In this document: positions 41,001 through 50,075 of the stretch, piece after piece | Position numbering within the stretch: the first letter of the stretch is position 1 | Layout of the letters: every line of letters begins with the position of its first letter | Assembly (NCBI GenBank): GCA_051252095.1 | Contig: JBPOFK010000005.1 | Location: forward strand, 1-64,000 | Direction: 5' to 3' | DNA: 64,000 nt | Origin: GCA-2401735 sp051252095 | GTDB taxonomy: Bacteria; Pseudomonadota; Gammaproteobacteria; Burkholderiales; Methylophilaceae | Translations under genes and position numbers: made by a program | Notes under the pieces: generated by a model | The model's database searches: none | The model's input: the letters and a program-made list of their open reading frames with translations, nothing else | What the model was told of the DNA's origin: nothing

Positions 41001-42082
41001 GCAATGATGTTCTGTTGCGTGTCAATGGTCAAGATTTTGGTGGCTGGAAAAGCATTGAAATTACTGCAGGTATCGAGCGCCAAGCGCGTGACTTTAGCTT
41101 AAATATTACCAGCGTTTGGCCTGGGCAAAAAGATCTACCACGCCGAGTTAATCCTGGTGATTTATGCGAGCTGTGGGTTGGTAAGGATAAGTTAATCACT
41201 GGCTACATTGATGCAACGCCTGTTAATTATGACGGCAATCAGATATCAGTTGGCATTACTGGCAGAAGCAAAACAGCAGATCTAGTTGATTGTAGTGCTG
41301 TTCACAAAACTGGCCAGTGGCGTGGTGTCAGCATTGAACGTATTGCTGCAGATCTAGCCTCGCAATACGGGGTAAAAGTTAAAACAGAGGTTAACACTGG
41401 AAAGCTCATACCGGATCACCAGATTGATACCGGCGAAACGGTTTTTGAAAGCATTGATCGTCTACTCAGCCTTCGTCAATTAATGAGCACAGACAATACA
41501 AATGGCGACCTGGTGTTTATCAATGCAGGCTCAGGGGGCAAGTGTGGCACCGCTTTGGTCTTTGGTGAAAACATCAAGGCAGCCAGCGCTGGTCTAGATT
41601 TTAAAAATGTATATAGCACCTATATCGCAAAGGGTCAGCGTGCTGGCGATGATAATGATTTTGGCGAAACGATATCGGGGGTAAGTGCCAACGCTGTTGA
41701 TATTTCTGCAAAGCGGACCCGCAATTTAGTGATTTCAATGTCTGGTCAGGTCACGGTATTAGACTGTAAACAGCGGGTCAATTATGAGCGCGTCTATCGT
41801 GTGGCCAAAGCACTAGAAATTGTTTACACCGTACAAGGCTGGCGTGAGGAAAATGGCGATTTGTGGTTGCCAAATAAAATGGTGCGCATCGTAGATCCAA
41901 TTGTGGGTATAGACCGCGATTTCTTAATTGTAGAGGTTGTGTATCGATTAAATGAATCTGGTACCACATGCGACCTGACAGTTGGCCCACGTGGCGGTTA
42001 TATCCCATCGCCAGAGGTCACTAAAGATGCAAACAAAAAAGCAACGGGAGAGAGTACAGAGACCTGGGGAGCCTTAAATTGA
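40997..42082 (+). CDS. Baseplate hub protein (Mu gpP type)
   Basis: The 361-aa protein has the gp44/gpP hub pattern (VLLRVNGQDFGGWKSIEITAG, FSLNITSVWPG, GDLCELWVGKDKLITGYID). It continues with VGITGRSKTADLVDCSA and IERIAADLASQYGVKVK, a T4 gp27-like fold. Trimeric hub of the baseplate. It overlaps gpN and the spike-type gene. Confidence 0.93.
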   Translation: MSNDVLLRVNGQDFGGWKSIEITAGIERQARDFSLNITSVWPGQKDLPRRVNPGDLCELWVGKDKLITGYIDATPVNYDGNQISVGITGRSKTADLVDCSAVHKTGQWRGVSIERIAADLASQYGVKVKTEVNTGKLIPDHQIDTGETVFESIDRLLSLRQLMSTDNTNGDLVFINAGSGGKCGTALVFGENIKAASAGLDFKNVYSTYIAKGQRAGDDNDFGETISGVSANAVDISAKRTRNLVISMSGQVTVLDCKQRVNYERVYRVAKALEIVYTVQGWREENGDLWLPNKMVRIVDPIVGIDRDFLIVEVVYRLNESGTTCDLTVGPRGGYIPSPEVTKDANKKATGESTETWGALN

Positions 42083-42615
42083 GCAATCGACTATTTAACC
42101 GCATGCTTGCCCCAGTGATGCGTGCTATACAAAACATTGCCTTGCGTGCCACAGTGAGACTGGTCAACTCAGCAACTAAAATGCAAACCCTGCAAATCAG
42201 CTTGCGTGAAGGCGAAGTTAAAGATTCTGTAGAACATTTTGAACCGTATGGTTTTACCTCTCATGCGCAACCAGGCGCTGAGGCGCTTACTCTGTTTTTT
42301 AATGGAGACCGCAGCCATGGCGTTTCGATTTGTGTGGCAGATCGTCGCTATAGGCTAAAGGGCCTTGCTGAGGGTGAAGTTGCCTTACATGACGATCAAG
42401 GCCAAAAAGTACATATTAAACGGGACCGGATACTCATTGAAACACCCAAAACTTTTGAAGTGATCGCCGACAAAATAGATCTTCATGCGGCAACAGAATT
42501 TAGATTTGATGTGAATGGCCAAGGTGAGATTTGGGATGGCCAAGGTGTTACAACCTATCGTGATGACGATGACCCAAGACCATCATATGACCATTCGCCA
42601 CCGAGACTGCCATGA
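42079..42615 (+). CDS. Baseplate assembly / spike protein (Mu gp45, gpV type)
   Basis: The 178-aa protein has the gp45 pattern (NRMLAPVMRAIQNIALRATV, then LQISLREGEVKDSVEHFEPY, GFTSHAQPGAEAL, GDRSHGVSI). An OB-fold and a beta-helical tip with VKVTLHDDQGQ-like repeats (EVALHDDQGQKVHIKRDRI) follow. It would form the membrane-piercing spike. Starts with a 4-bp overlap. Confidence 0.9.
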   Translation: MSNRLFNRMLAPVMRAIQNIALRATVRLVNSATKMQTLQISLREGEVKDSVEHFEPYGFTSHAQPGAEALTLFFNGDRSHGVSICVADRRYRLKGLAEGEVALHDDQGQKVHIKRDRILIETPKTFEVIADKIDLHAATEFRFDVNGQGEIWDGQGVTTYRDDDDPRPSYDHSPPRLP

Positions 42616-43052
42616 ACAGCTACCAAATTTCAATTAATGGCTTAAGCAAAGCAGACATCACTGATTTTGGCCAAGAAGATGCATTGATCAGATCGGTATT
42701 GATCAGTTTGTTTACCTGGCGTCGAGCAAATGAAGATGACATAGCTGAAGGCCAGAAGATGGGTTGGTGGGGCGATGTCGTCGAGCCGCCAGCTATCAAT
42801 GATCAGATTGGATCCAAGTTGTGGTTGTTGCGAAGAGAAAAGATCACACAAAGCACAATTAACCGGGCCCGTGAATATGCAAAAGAATCACTGCAATGGT
42901 TGATTGATGATGGTGTAGCCAGCAGAGTGGATGTAGAAACAGAACGATTTCAAATAGATGGTATAGCCATTGGCTGCACTATCTATCGGGTTGATGGCGG
43001 CAATATTGCCTTACGATTTGATGATGCATGGAGAGTGATTCGTGGCATTTAA
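42612..43052 (+). CDS. Baseplate component (Mu gp46 type)
   Basis: The 146-aa protein has the GP46 pattern: DALIRSVLISLFTWRRANED, GWWGDVVEPP, GSKLWLLRREKIT, AREYAKESLQWLIDDGVAS. It belongs to the gp25/W-type wedge group of contractile tails. It overlaps both neighbours. Confidence 0.9.
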   Translation: MNSYQISINGLSKADITDFGQEDALIRSVLISLFTWRRANEDDIAEGQKMGWWGDVVEPPAINDQIGSKLWLLRREKITQSTINRAREYAKESLQWLIDDGVASRVDVETERFQIDGIAIGCTIYRVDGGNIALRFDDAWRVIRGI

Positions 43053-44091
43053 TAGACCAGCATTAAGTGATTTAATTCTCAGAATCAAAAACGCGATTAC
43101 CTCTCGACTTTCTTTCGACCAATTGCGTCGTTCTGATGCAGAGGTTTACGGAAAGGTGATGGCTGGCGTTTCACATGAGCTGCATGGCCACCTGCAATTT
43201 ATTGCAGATCAGGTGATTTATGACACAGCTAGCGCCGAGTATTTGGATAGATGGTCATCTATTTATTTGGATGTAACCCGCAAGCCTGCAGCTGCAGCAA
43301 CTGGCAATGTGACTTTCACTGGAAACAATGGTGTAGTCGTGCCGGCGAATACAACGCTTATCTCTGTCAATGGTATTGAATATGAAACGCAATCAGAGGT
43401 GACAATAACTTCAGGCACCGCGACTGTAGCAGTTGAGGCGCTTAATGGCGGTCTTAATACTAGCCTTGAACAAGGCAGCGTCTTGTCTTTGATTACACCG
43501 ATTTCTGGTTTAAATAGCACAGCCACAGTCGCTACTGGTGGCTTGGTTGGTGGTGCTGACATTGAATCAGACAGTAGTTTAAGAGGCCGATTATTAGCAA
43601 GGCTTCAACAGCCACCTCAAGGCGGCGCAGATTACGATTATGTGAATTGGGCTTTAGAAGTACCTGGCGTGACTCGCGCTTGGGTATATCCGCAAGAACT
43701 AGGTGCAGGAACTGTCACTGTAAGATTTGTGCGTGATGATGATGCCAGTTTAATTCCAGACGCTGGTGAGGTCACTGCCGTACAAGATTATATTGACTCA
43801 AAAAGACCAGTGACGGCAGATTTGAATGTTGTTGCCCCTGTCGCTGTTCCATTAGATTTTTCTATCGACGTAATTCCAGACACTGCAGAAGTGCGTACAG
43901 CGGTTCAGGCTGAGCTAACAGACCTCATCCAGCGCGAAGGTGAACCAGGTGCAACCCTGTTGTTAAGTCACATCAGGGAGTCTATTTCTATCTCTGCAGG
44001 TGAGAATAATTATGTAATGACTACGCCTAGTGCGGATGTTACGCACAGCACTGGCGAAATTCCTGTCATGGGGACAATCACATGGCTTTAA
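43042..44091 (+). CDS. Baseplate J-like wedge protein (Mu gp47 type)
   Basis: The 349-aa protein begins with GTG (AFNRPALSDLILRIKNAITS) and shows the Baseplate_J pattern (YLDRWSSIYLDVTRKPA, ATGNVTFTGNNGVVVPA, LLARLQQPPQGGADYDYVNW). It forms the outer wedge together with gp46 and gp48 types. Overlaps both neighbours by about 10 bp. Confidence 0.92.
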   Translation: MAFNRPALSDLILRIKNAITSRLSFDQLRRSDAEVYGKVMAGVSHELHGHLQFIADQVIYDTASAEYLDRWSSIYLDVTRKPAAAATGNVTFTGNNGVVVPANTTLISVNGIEYETQSEVTITSGTATVAVEALNGGLNTSLEQGSVLSLITPISGLNSTATVATGGLVGGADIESDSSLRGRLLARLQQPPQGGADYDYVNWALEVPGVTRAWVYPQELGAGTVTVRFVRDDDASLIPDAGEVTAVQDYIDSKRPVTADLNVVAPVAVPLDFSIDVIPDTAEVRTAVQAELTDLIQREGEPGATLLLSHIRESISISAGENNYVMTTPSADVTHSTGEIPVMGTITWL

Positions 44092-44675
44092 GTGCAGATG
44101 ATTATTATGGTTTGCTGCAAGGTCTCCTGCCAAAAGGACCTGCTTGGCCGCGTGAGGCAGGCATTCTTCTCAACCATCAGCTATATGCATGGGCTGAAGA
44201 GTTATCAAAGATTGATGCGCGTATAGATGATTTGCTAGACGAGGCAGATCCACGCAATACAAATGAACTGTTGGTCGATTGGGAACGGGTCGTCGGTCTG
44301 CCAGATCGATGCGTGACGATCGCTCAGACCTATCAGCAACGCATTGATGCGCTGGTTTCTAAATTACAAACGCTTGGCGGCCAAAGTCGGGCTTATTTTA
44401 TTGCACTGGCTGACTCTCTTGGCTACACCAATACAACTATAGAAGAGTACCAACCATTTTTGTGTGGTGAGAATACATGCGGTGATGCCTTATGGAGTGA
44501 GCCAGATAGGTTTGTGTGGCAGCTTAACTTACCTAGTGATGGATCTATCACTTATTTTGAATGTGGTGAAAGTGCTTGTGGTGATGCCTTGCAATCCTGG
44601 GGTGATGAAGTGCTTGAATGTCGTATTAATCAATATAAGCCGGCACATACAACAGCAATATTTGCATATGTTTAG
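44082..44675 (+). CDS. DUF2313 tail protein (Mu gp48, YmfQ type)
   Basis: The 197-aa protein has the family pattern ALSADDYYGLLQGLLPKGPAW, NELLVDWERVVGLPD and a C-terminal cysteine-containing module (CGENTCGDALWSEPD, CGESACGDALQSW). The paired Cys repeats are usual for this family and may bind metal. It connects baseplate to fibres. Confidence 0.9.
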   Translation: MALSADDYYGLLQGLLPKGPAWPREAGILLNHQLYAWAEELSKIDARIDDLLDEADPRNTNELLVDWERVVGLPDRCVTIAQTYQQRIDALVSKLQTLGGQSRAYFIALADSLGYTNTTIEEYQPFLCGENTCGDALWSEPDRFVWQLNLPSDGSITYFECGESACGDALQSWGDEVLECRINQYKPAHTTAIFAYV

Positions 44676-44685
44676 GAGATTTTAA

Positions 44686-45567
44686 ATGGATAGAATTAAT
44701 GGCTCGGCCGTCAGTGTTGATTTATTTGGTGCAGGGAAGGATGGTTTTAAAGACGGTGACAAAGCGAATGGTATTCCCGCAACCATTGTGACTGCAGAGT
44801 TTCTAAATAGCATCCAGGAAGAAGTTGCTAACGTTATTGAAGGCGCTGGCATCACGCTTGATGTAAATAATCGTACTCAACTAAAACAAGCTATATCTGT
44901 GATGCTGGCAGGCGCAAACACAATTGCGCGATTTACCACAACAGGAAACATCACGCTAAGCGGTCTAGCAACACAAGCTGGCGGTGACTGGGGCGGGGCA
45001 CTAACTGCAGGCGATGTGATCCTTGTTAAAAATCAAGCCACCGCATCACAAAACGGCTGGTATGCAGCCGCTGCTGGTGCATGGACGCGGGTTGTTTATC
45101 TGGATGAATCAGAAGAGGTTAAGCCCAGCACGCTGACTAAAGTAAGCGAAGGTGCAACGCTGGCCGACACAATGTGGATGCTGACAACGGATGCGCCGAT
45201 AACTGTTGGTGCGACTAATTTGATATTTACGCCAAAAGGTGATGGGTTAGAGCTAACTGACTTTACTGGCAGCAATCAGTCTTTATCTGCTTCTGGTTAT
45301 CAGAAACTACCTGGAGGCCTCATCATTCAATGGGGCGCTGGTTCTCATGGGAGCGCGACAGGCGCAACAAGCATTTCTCCAACATTCCCGATAGCCTTTC
45401 CTAATGCTGCATTTCATGTTGGCGTAAGTAATTTTGTAAACCCAACAGATGCTTTGTTTTTTGCTGGTAACTCACTGAGCGCAACAGGTTTTTCAGGGAG
45501 TTTATATGATGTGGAGCTGGGACCAGTTACTACGGGTGATTTCTTTTATTTGGCAATAGGTTACTAA
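44686..45567 (+). CDS. Tail fibre protein
   Basis: The 293-aa protein starts with the Mu-type fibre attachment segment (RINGSAVSVDLFGAGKDGF, GIPATIVTAEFLNSIQEEV). A repetitive shaft-like middle follows and a gp53-like C-terminal receptor domain (SLSASGYQKLPGGLIIQWG, then SPTFPIAFPNAAFHVGVSN, ending FFYLAIGY) ends it. It determines host binding. Relatively short compared with Mu S. A GGAG site precedes the ATG. Confidence 0.88.
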   Translation: MDRINGSAVSVDLFGAGKDGFKDGDKANGIPATIVTAEFLNSIQEEVANVIEGAGITLDVNNRTQLKQAISVMLAGANTIARFTTTGNITLSGLATQAGGDWGGALTAGDVILVKNQATASQNGWYAAAAGAWTRVVYLDESEEVKPSTLTKVSEGATLADTMWMLTTDAPITVGATNLIFTPKGDGLELTDFTGSNQSLSASGYQKLPGGLIIQWGAGSHGSATGATSISPTFPIAFPNAAFHVGVSNFVNPTDALFFAGNSLSATGFSGSLYDVELGPVTTGDFFYLAIGY

Positions 45568-45579
45568 GGAGTGCTTTAT

Positions 45580-46137
45580 ATGGCAAAATTTTTATTATTT
45601 ATCAACGGAGTGTTATCTACCCGTTACGACTCTTTTGTTCATGAAGATAAAATTCCACCTCAAGCCCTTGAGGTCAATGACGACTTGTTCTTTCAAACAA
45701 TTAACGAGCAGGATGGTATCTGGTCGCTCACCAATGAAGGCGAGATTGTTAAACTGCCATTCCCTGATCCAACAATCGACGAACTCATTACAAAAAAAAT
45801 TACTGAAATTAATTCGCAGTTCAATCAGTTAATGCATCAAATCACTGCAGGCATACCTGTTGATGAGATTGCCAGCTGGGATAAGCAAGAAGCTGAAGCA
45901 CGTGCCTATACTGCAGATAATAATGCTGTCACGCCACTCATTGATGCACTGGCAGCTGCTCGTGGCATTACTAAAGCAGACTTGGCGGGGCGCATTATCA
46001 CTAAGGCAGATTTATTTGCCACAGTATCTGGCCAGCTAATTGGCACTCGCCAAGGCTTAGAAGATCAGCTGGATGCATTGGCTGAAGATGAAAATACGAC
46101 TGCAGCCGATGTTGAATTAGTGGTGTGGCCATCATGA
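45580..46137 (+). CDS. Tail-fibre-associated (assembly-like) protein
   Basis: The 185-aa protein from ATG 45580 (AAGGAG 8 bp upstream) has an N-terminal fibre-assembly-like segment (FINGVLSTRYDSFVHEDKIPP in parts). Its helical middle contains QEAEARAYTADNNAVTPLIDAL and ITKADLAGRIITKADLFATVSG in sections, as in tail fibre assembly chaperones (DUF4376/Caudo_TAP type). Direct position after the fibre supports a chaperone role. Confidence 0.75.
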   Translation: MAKFLLFINGVLSTRYDSFVHEDKIPPQALEVNDDLFFQTINEQDGIWSLTNEGEIVKLPFPDPTIDELITKKITEINSQFNQLMHQITAGIPVDEIASWDKQEAEARAYTADNNAVTPLIDALAAARGITKADLAGRIITKADLFATVSGQLIGTRQGLEDQLDALAEDENTTAADVELVVWPS

Positions 46138-46478
46138 CTTTAGTGCAGTTGTCGCCTTTATTTTTAGTCGGCTGGTTGTGGCTATTCTTTCTGCTGTATA
46201 TCGGCGCAATGGGCATCATGCGAGCATATAAAGACGGCCAGCTGAATATATGGCTATACATCATGTGCCTGCCATTTTTAGTGATTGCATATCTGTATGA
46301 CGTGATAAGTAACTTGACGATTGTATCTATTATTTATGTTGAGCTGCCAAAGCAGCTGACAGTGACTGAGCGTTTAAAGCGGCATATCAAAGAGCAAACT
46401 TGGCGCGGTCAGATATCGCGCTTCATTTGCAAAAAAATACTAAGCCCATTTGACCACACGGGTGATCACTGTGATTAA
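46134..46478 (+). CDS. Membrane protein of the phage accessory region
   Basis: The 114-aa protein from the ATG at 46134 has two membrane segments (about residues 7-25, FLVGWLWLFFLLYIGAMG, and 40-62, IMCLPFLVIAYLYDVIS) and a basic cytoplasmic tail (TERLKRHIKEQTWRGQ). No family recognised. It resembles membrane proteins next to phage structural genes, possibly with a partner at 46471. Confidence 0.65.
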   Translation: MTLVQLSPLFLVGWLWLFFLLYIGAMGIMRAYKDGQLNIWLYIMCLPFLVIAYLYDVISNLTIVSIIYVELPKQLTVTERLKRHIKEQTWRGQISRFICKKILSPFDHTGDHCD

Positions 46479-46710
46479 GTTAGCCGGCATTGTTATTTTT
46501 ATAGCGATTCTATGCCTAATGATCTTTGCCTTATTTGGCCTGTTTGTGTTTGTTAAAACGCTTGTAACGCCTATGAAAGCACCTGCAGATACTAGCAATC
46601 GCATTGCTCATTTGCGCTTGGTCTGGTTTGCAATTACCCGGCCAGAATTGTTTGTTGACTTTTTCCCAGACCTTACTCGTGACGAAAAAGATAACCTTAA
46701 GGAATCGTAA
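46471..46710 (+). CDS. Single-span membrane protein
   Basis: The 79-aa protein (GTG 46471) has one membrane segment (LAGIVIFIAILCLMIFALFG) and a cytoplasmic tail ending FPDLTRDEKDNLKES. It overlaps the upstream membrane gene by 8 bp and the DUF1996 gene by 1 bp (TAATG). Function unknown. Confidence 0.6.
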   Translation: MIKLAGIVIFIAILCLMIFALFGLFVFVKTLVTPMKAPADTSNRIAHLRLVWFAITRPELFVDFFPDLTRDEKDNLKES

Positions 46711-48329
46711 TGAAAAAATTATCATTTATATTAATGCTATTAATTAGCTTTGGGGCATTTGCAGCCGCGCAGATGTGGTGTTTAAACGGCACGACACAAT
46801 GCAGTTATGGTACACCATCCTTAAATAAGCTGGATAAAGAGGAACGCGCAGCATCAATCTTTAAGTTGACGGTTGCTAAGTATAACGAGGCAGTAAACGG
46901 AAATGTATTTGAAGCAATCACAGCAAACGAGTTAATCAAACGAGCAAAAGCATATCTTGCAGCACAAGTGCCAACTGATCCAGAGCCAGAGGTTTGCCCT
47001 GATGGAACAGAAGGAACATTCCCAAATTGCACACCAATCGACACTAGAACACCAGATGAGCCGCTTGATATGAATACATTAAGTGAGTGCGCTATTAAAG
47101 GTGCTGATGGTTGCTGGATGACCACAGAAAAAGAGCGCACCTTCTACTTAATAGCAGGCAATCAATGGGAAAAGAAAATCACTAATGGTTGGGGAACGTC
47201 ATGCCTAGTCAATACTAATGAAGGATTCCCAAGCACTGATATTAAGGCAGAAGAGGCATACAGTTGCTTTGTATTGGTTGAGGCATCACCATCATTGCCA
47301 ACTGAGCAAGAATGTGTTGCACAAGGTAAGATTTTAAGCAACGAAGGCACTGAATGTATTGATGCGCCACCACAAGAAGAGCAGATGCCGCCACCAACAC
47401 CAACAAACAACATGCCTGCTATCGACATGAGTAGATTGCCAGCAAGAGATAATGGTAGCAGCACACTTGACATTGAAAATACGACACAAACAGTAGCAAA
47501 CGGTACAGAAAATGGCGGTCAATTCCGCAATAACTGCCGCTACAGTCACGCACTGAATGACGATCCTGTTGTTTACCCAAATCAGGAAGGCGCTTCTCAT
47601 AACCATACATTCTTTGGCAACACAGGCATAAATGCTAATGCCGATATGAATAAGGCAAGCGAGTATGGGAATGGTACGTGTAATGGTGGTATTGCAAACA
47701 GGTCAGGTTATTGGTCACCGTCATTGGTTGATACTGCAACTAATCTGGTTATTAAACCTTGGTTTGCGGTTTTCTACTATAAAACAGGTAAGCCAAACAC
47801 AGTTATTGCGCCACCAAAAGGATTGCGCATGATTGCTGGCACATCATCAGCACAGTCAGCGCAGGGCGGTTTTCGTGAAATATTAAGATGGACTTGTAAC
47901 GATGTTTATGCAGGTCGCCAAGAGTCGATTCCAGCATGTTCAGGTAAGTTATCTAAGTTAGTTGCTTTCCCTAGTTGTTGGGATGGTAAAAACTTGGATA
48001 GTCCAGACCATAAAGCGCACATGGCTTATTCAGATAATGGTACTTGTCCAGCATCACATCCATTGCAGATTCCAGATATTACGGTAAATATTCATTATCA
48101 AGTACCAAGTACAAACCGCTTGCGTTTATCAAGTGATAACTATATTGGTGGCGCTGGTGGCTTCTCTGGTCATGCGGATTGGGTAAATGGTTGGAATGAA
48201 GCTGTCATGAATCAAATTGTGAATGGCTGTTTACGTGCAAGAAAAGACTGTCATGCAGACTTACTTGGGAATGGTCAAGCTTTGTTTAACAAAAATGAAT
48301 CGTGGCATACAAGAGTACCGTTGAAATAA
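46710..48329 (+). CDS. Secreted DUF1996 domain-containing protein
   Basis: The 539-aa exported protein has a signal peptide (MKKLSFILMLLISFGAFAAA), a Cys-rich N-terminal part (about 20-230), a Pro-rich linker (EEQMPPPTPTNNMP) and a DUF1996 domain (about 270-535). Visible DUF1996 hallmarks are RNNCRYSHALNDDPVVYPNQ, GASHNHTFFGN, LRMIAGTSSA, CWDGKNLDSPDHKAHMAYS and GFSGHADWVNGW. DUF1996 is typical of secreted proteins of actinobacteria and fungi and its activity is unknown to me. Being downstream of the fibre genes it may be a moron secreted by the lysogen, or a virion enzyme. Confidence 0.85.
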   Translation: MKKLSFILMLLISFGAFAAAQMWCLNGTTQCSYGTPSLNKLDKEERAASIFKLTVAKYNEAVNGNVFEAITANELIKRAKAYLAAQVPTDPEPEVCPDGTEGTFPNCTPIDTRTPDEPLDMNTLSECAIKGADGCWMTTEKERTFYLIAGNQWEKKITNGWGTSCLVNTNEGFPSTDIKAEEAYSCFVLVEASPSLPTEQECVAQGKILSNEGTECIDAPPQEEQMPPPTPTNNMPAIDMSRLPARDNGSSTLDIENTTQTVANGTENGGQFRNNCRYSHALNDDPVVYPNQEGASHNHTFFGNTGINANADMNKASEYGNGTCNGGIANRSGYWSPSLVDTATNLVIKPWFAVFYYKTGKPNTVIAPPKGLRMIAGTSSAQSAQGGFREILRWTCNDVYAGRQESIPACSGKLSKLVAFPSCWDGKNLDSPDHKAHMAYSDNGTCPASHPLQIPDITVNIHYQVPSTNRLRLSSDNYIGGAGGFSGHADWVNGWNEAVMNQIVNGCLRARKDCHADLLGNGQALFNKNESWHTRVPLK

Positions 48330-48365
48330 ATTAATTTTTGAAAGGAAAATGGAAAGGAGTTTGTT

Positions 48366-48689
48366 TTGGATTTGATAAAAGAATTTGGTGCTTTAATTGG
48401 TATTTTTGTAACTGTTTTTGGTGTTGTTTATGGTTACGGTAAATTAAATTCTAAAGTTGACAGTACAGAAAATAAAGTTAAAGCGATTGATCTGGAAGTC
48501 GCAAAAGCATTGCGTGATGTGCATGAGAGAATAAACGCTGAAAAAGAGAGAGCAGAGCGAAAAGAAGAAATTTCTAGGCAACGTGAAGATTCTGCAAGAA
48601 TTGAATCAAGAGCAGAATATAGAGATTTAGATAACAAGCTATCAGAACTTCACAAAACTGTTTTAATGAACTTGAATAAGAAAGAATAA
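48366..48689 (+). CDS. Membrane-anchored coiled-coil phage protein
   Basis: The 107-aa protein (TTG start with AAAGGAG upstream) has one N-terminal membrane segment (FGALIGIFVTVFGVVYGYG) and a long charged coiled coil (about 30-100, DVHERINAEKERAERKEEI). It resembles small phage proteins near lysis genes; an accessory holin or i-spanin-like role is possible but a separate i-spanin is present at 49677. Confidence 0.65.
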   Translation: MDLIKEFGALIGIFVTVFGVVYGYGKLNSKVDSTENKVKAIDLEVAKALRDVHERINAEKERAERKEEISRQREDSARIESRAEYRDLDNKLSELHKTVLMNLNKKE

Positions 48690-48692
48690 AAG

Positions 48693-49118
48693 ATGATTTA
48701 TAAAATAGCTGAAATTTTAAGCCTAGTTTTAACTTTCGTAACGTTGCAAATGTGTGTATTAGTTGTTTTTACATGGTGGTCAGAAGCAAAAACTTTCACA
48801 AGTGGTAACCGTGAAGCGTGGGCTTGGGCTGGCTTTGCCATTATGTTGCATTTTGCAGGTTCTTTTTTTGACAACCTTTATTGGGGTATCGCTTGGAGTC
48901 ATTTTTTTATAGATAGTCAATATACGATTGAATGGTTTAAACACGGTGTTTTTTCAAATATACCATTTAGACAAATGGCAACAGCAGGTGCTGGATTTTG
49001 TTATATCAGGGCTGGTTATCTTTTTCAGAAAAAGCATATGACTAACGTCATTATAAGCATGTGGCTTTCTTTGATTATTGGTGTTATCTATACAGGTTTT
49101 TTGTGGAGTATTAAATGA
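48693..49118 (+). CDS. Multi-span membrane protein in the lysis region
   Basis: The 141-aa protein has about three to four membrane segments (ILSLVLTFVTLQMCVLVVF, WAWAGFAIMLHFAGSFF, ATAGAGFCYIRAGYLF, IISMWLSLIIGVIYTGFL). No family recognised. Position right before the small two-span protein and the endolysin makes a holin or holin-partner function plausible. Confidence 0.65.
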   Translation: MIYKIAEILSLVLTFVTLQMCVLVVFTWWSEAKTFTSGNREAWAWAGFAIMLHFAGSFFDNLYWGIAWSHFFIDSQYTIEWFKHGVFSNIPFRQMATAGAGFCYIRAGYLFQKKHMTNVIISMWLSLIIGVIYTGFLWSIK

Positions 49119-49345
49119 ATTCATTCATTGAGTGGTTTAAAGATAGAAACTTTGTAAGTGTTCATAGCTTTACTTTGTATGTGACTTTATGGATGACATG
49201 GGAAGCGTTCCATTGGGCAGGTGTGTTTGCTATGGCAACAGTTAAAACAGGTGCTGAAGTTGCTTTGATTATTGCGGCTGTTACAGCGCCAATAACTTAT
49301 CTACAAACTAAAGCATTTGAAATTTACAGCGCGAGTAGGAAATGA
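49115..49345 (+). CDS. Putative holin, two membrane segments
   Basis: The 76-aa protein has two hydrophobic segments (HSFTLYVTLWMTWEAFHWAG and EVALIIAAVTAPITYLQ) and a charged C-terminus, class II holin size and topology. It overlaps the endolysin gene by 4 bp, the usual arrangement. Holin identity is inferred only from size, topology and place. Confidence 0.6.
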   Translation: MNSFIEWFKDRNFVSVHSFTLYVTLWMTWEAFHWAGVFAMATVKTGAEVALIIAAVTAPITYLQTKAFEIYSASRK

Positions 49346-49677
49346 CCTTACGTGAAAAACAATCCAAATTTGCATTGCTTGTTTCTCAGTTAATTGCAAA
49401 AGCCTATGAAATGGGTTTTGAAGTAACTATTGGTGATGCCTACCGAGATCCTAGAGTGCACGGCAAAATGGGTGAAAAGAAAAGCTACAGTTCAGCTAAT
49501 TCATGCCATAAGTTGCGTTTAGCAATTGATCTAAATTTATTTAAAGATGGCACGTGGCTCCAGTCAACAGTTGATTATCGTGTTCTTGGTGAATGGTGGG
49601 AAGCTCAAGGTGGTGCGTGGGGTGGTCGATTTAAAGACGGAAACCATTTTTCATTTGAGCATGACGGGTTTAAATAA
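49342..49677 (+). CDS. Endolysin, M15-family L-alanyl-D-glutamate-type peptidase
   Basis: The 111-aa protein has the peptidase M15 zinc-ligand signature in NSCHKLRLAIDLNLF (His and Asp) and a third-ligand region GGRFKDGNHFSFEHDG. Such small enzymes without signal peptide (T5-type) cleave the peptidoglycan peptide and need a holin for release. Located in the holin-endolysin-spanin order. Confidence 0.88.
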   Translation: MTLREKQSKFALLVSQLIAKAYEMGFEVTIGDAYRDPRVHGKMGEKKSYSSANSCHKLRLAIDLNLFKDGTWLQSTVDYRVLGEWWEAQGGAWGGRFKDGNHFSFEHDGFK

Positions 49678-50075
49678 TGATCTCATTACCATTCAAGCTG
49701 CCTGGCATTAATTGGATAATTGTTGCTCTGCTGATCGCTTTATCTGCAGCTGGTTATTACATCAAAATCCAGAATAAAACGATCGATAATAAAGATGCGC
49801 GTATTGAGGAAATCAGCACTAAGCTCGGCCGCTGGATGACATCAGCAAAAAGTTTAGAAGAGTTAGTTAGAAAACAAAACAAAAGCACTCAAGATAGATT
49901 GGATCGTGCAGCAGCTGCTCAGAAACGTGCTGTAGAAGCGATTAAAAAAGCACGTCCAATAGTAGAGGCTAGGCAGAAGCAAAAAAACAAAGCCATCAAT
50001 GCAGGCGTTCAGCTGTATTCATGTGATGAGGCTGTTGAAAGAGCGAAATCAGACTTGGCTGGCAGTTTGTTATGA
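49677..50075 (+). CDS. Inner-membrane spanin (Rz-like)
   Basis: The 132-aa protein has a single N-terminal membrane segment (IIVALLIALSAAGYYI) followed by a long periplasmic coiled coil (about 30-110, RLDRAAAAQKRAVEAIKKA), the i-spanin layout. The o-spanin candidate lies 237 bp downstream of its stop and is separated from it by one gene. Confidence 0.75.
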   Translation: MISLPFKLPGINWIIVALLIALSAAGYYIKIQNKTIDNKDARIEEISTKLGRWMTSAKSLEELVRKQNKSTQDRLDRAAAAQKRAVEAIKKARPIVEARQKQKNKAINAGVQLYSCDEAVERAKSDLAGSLL

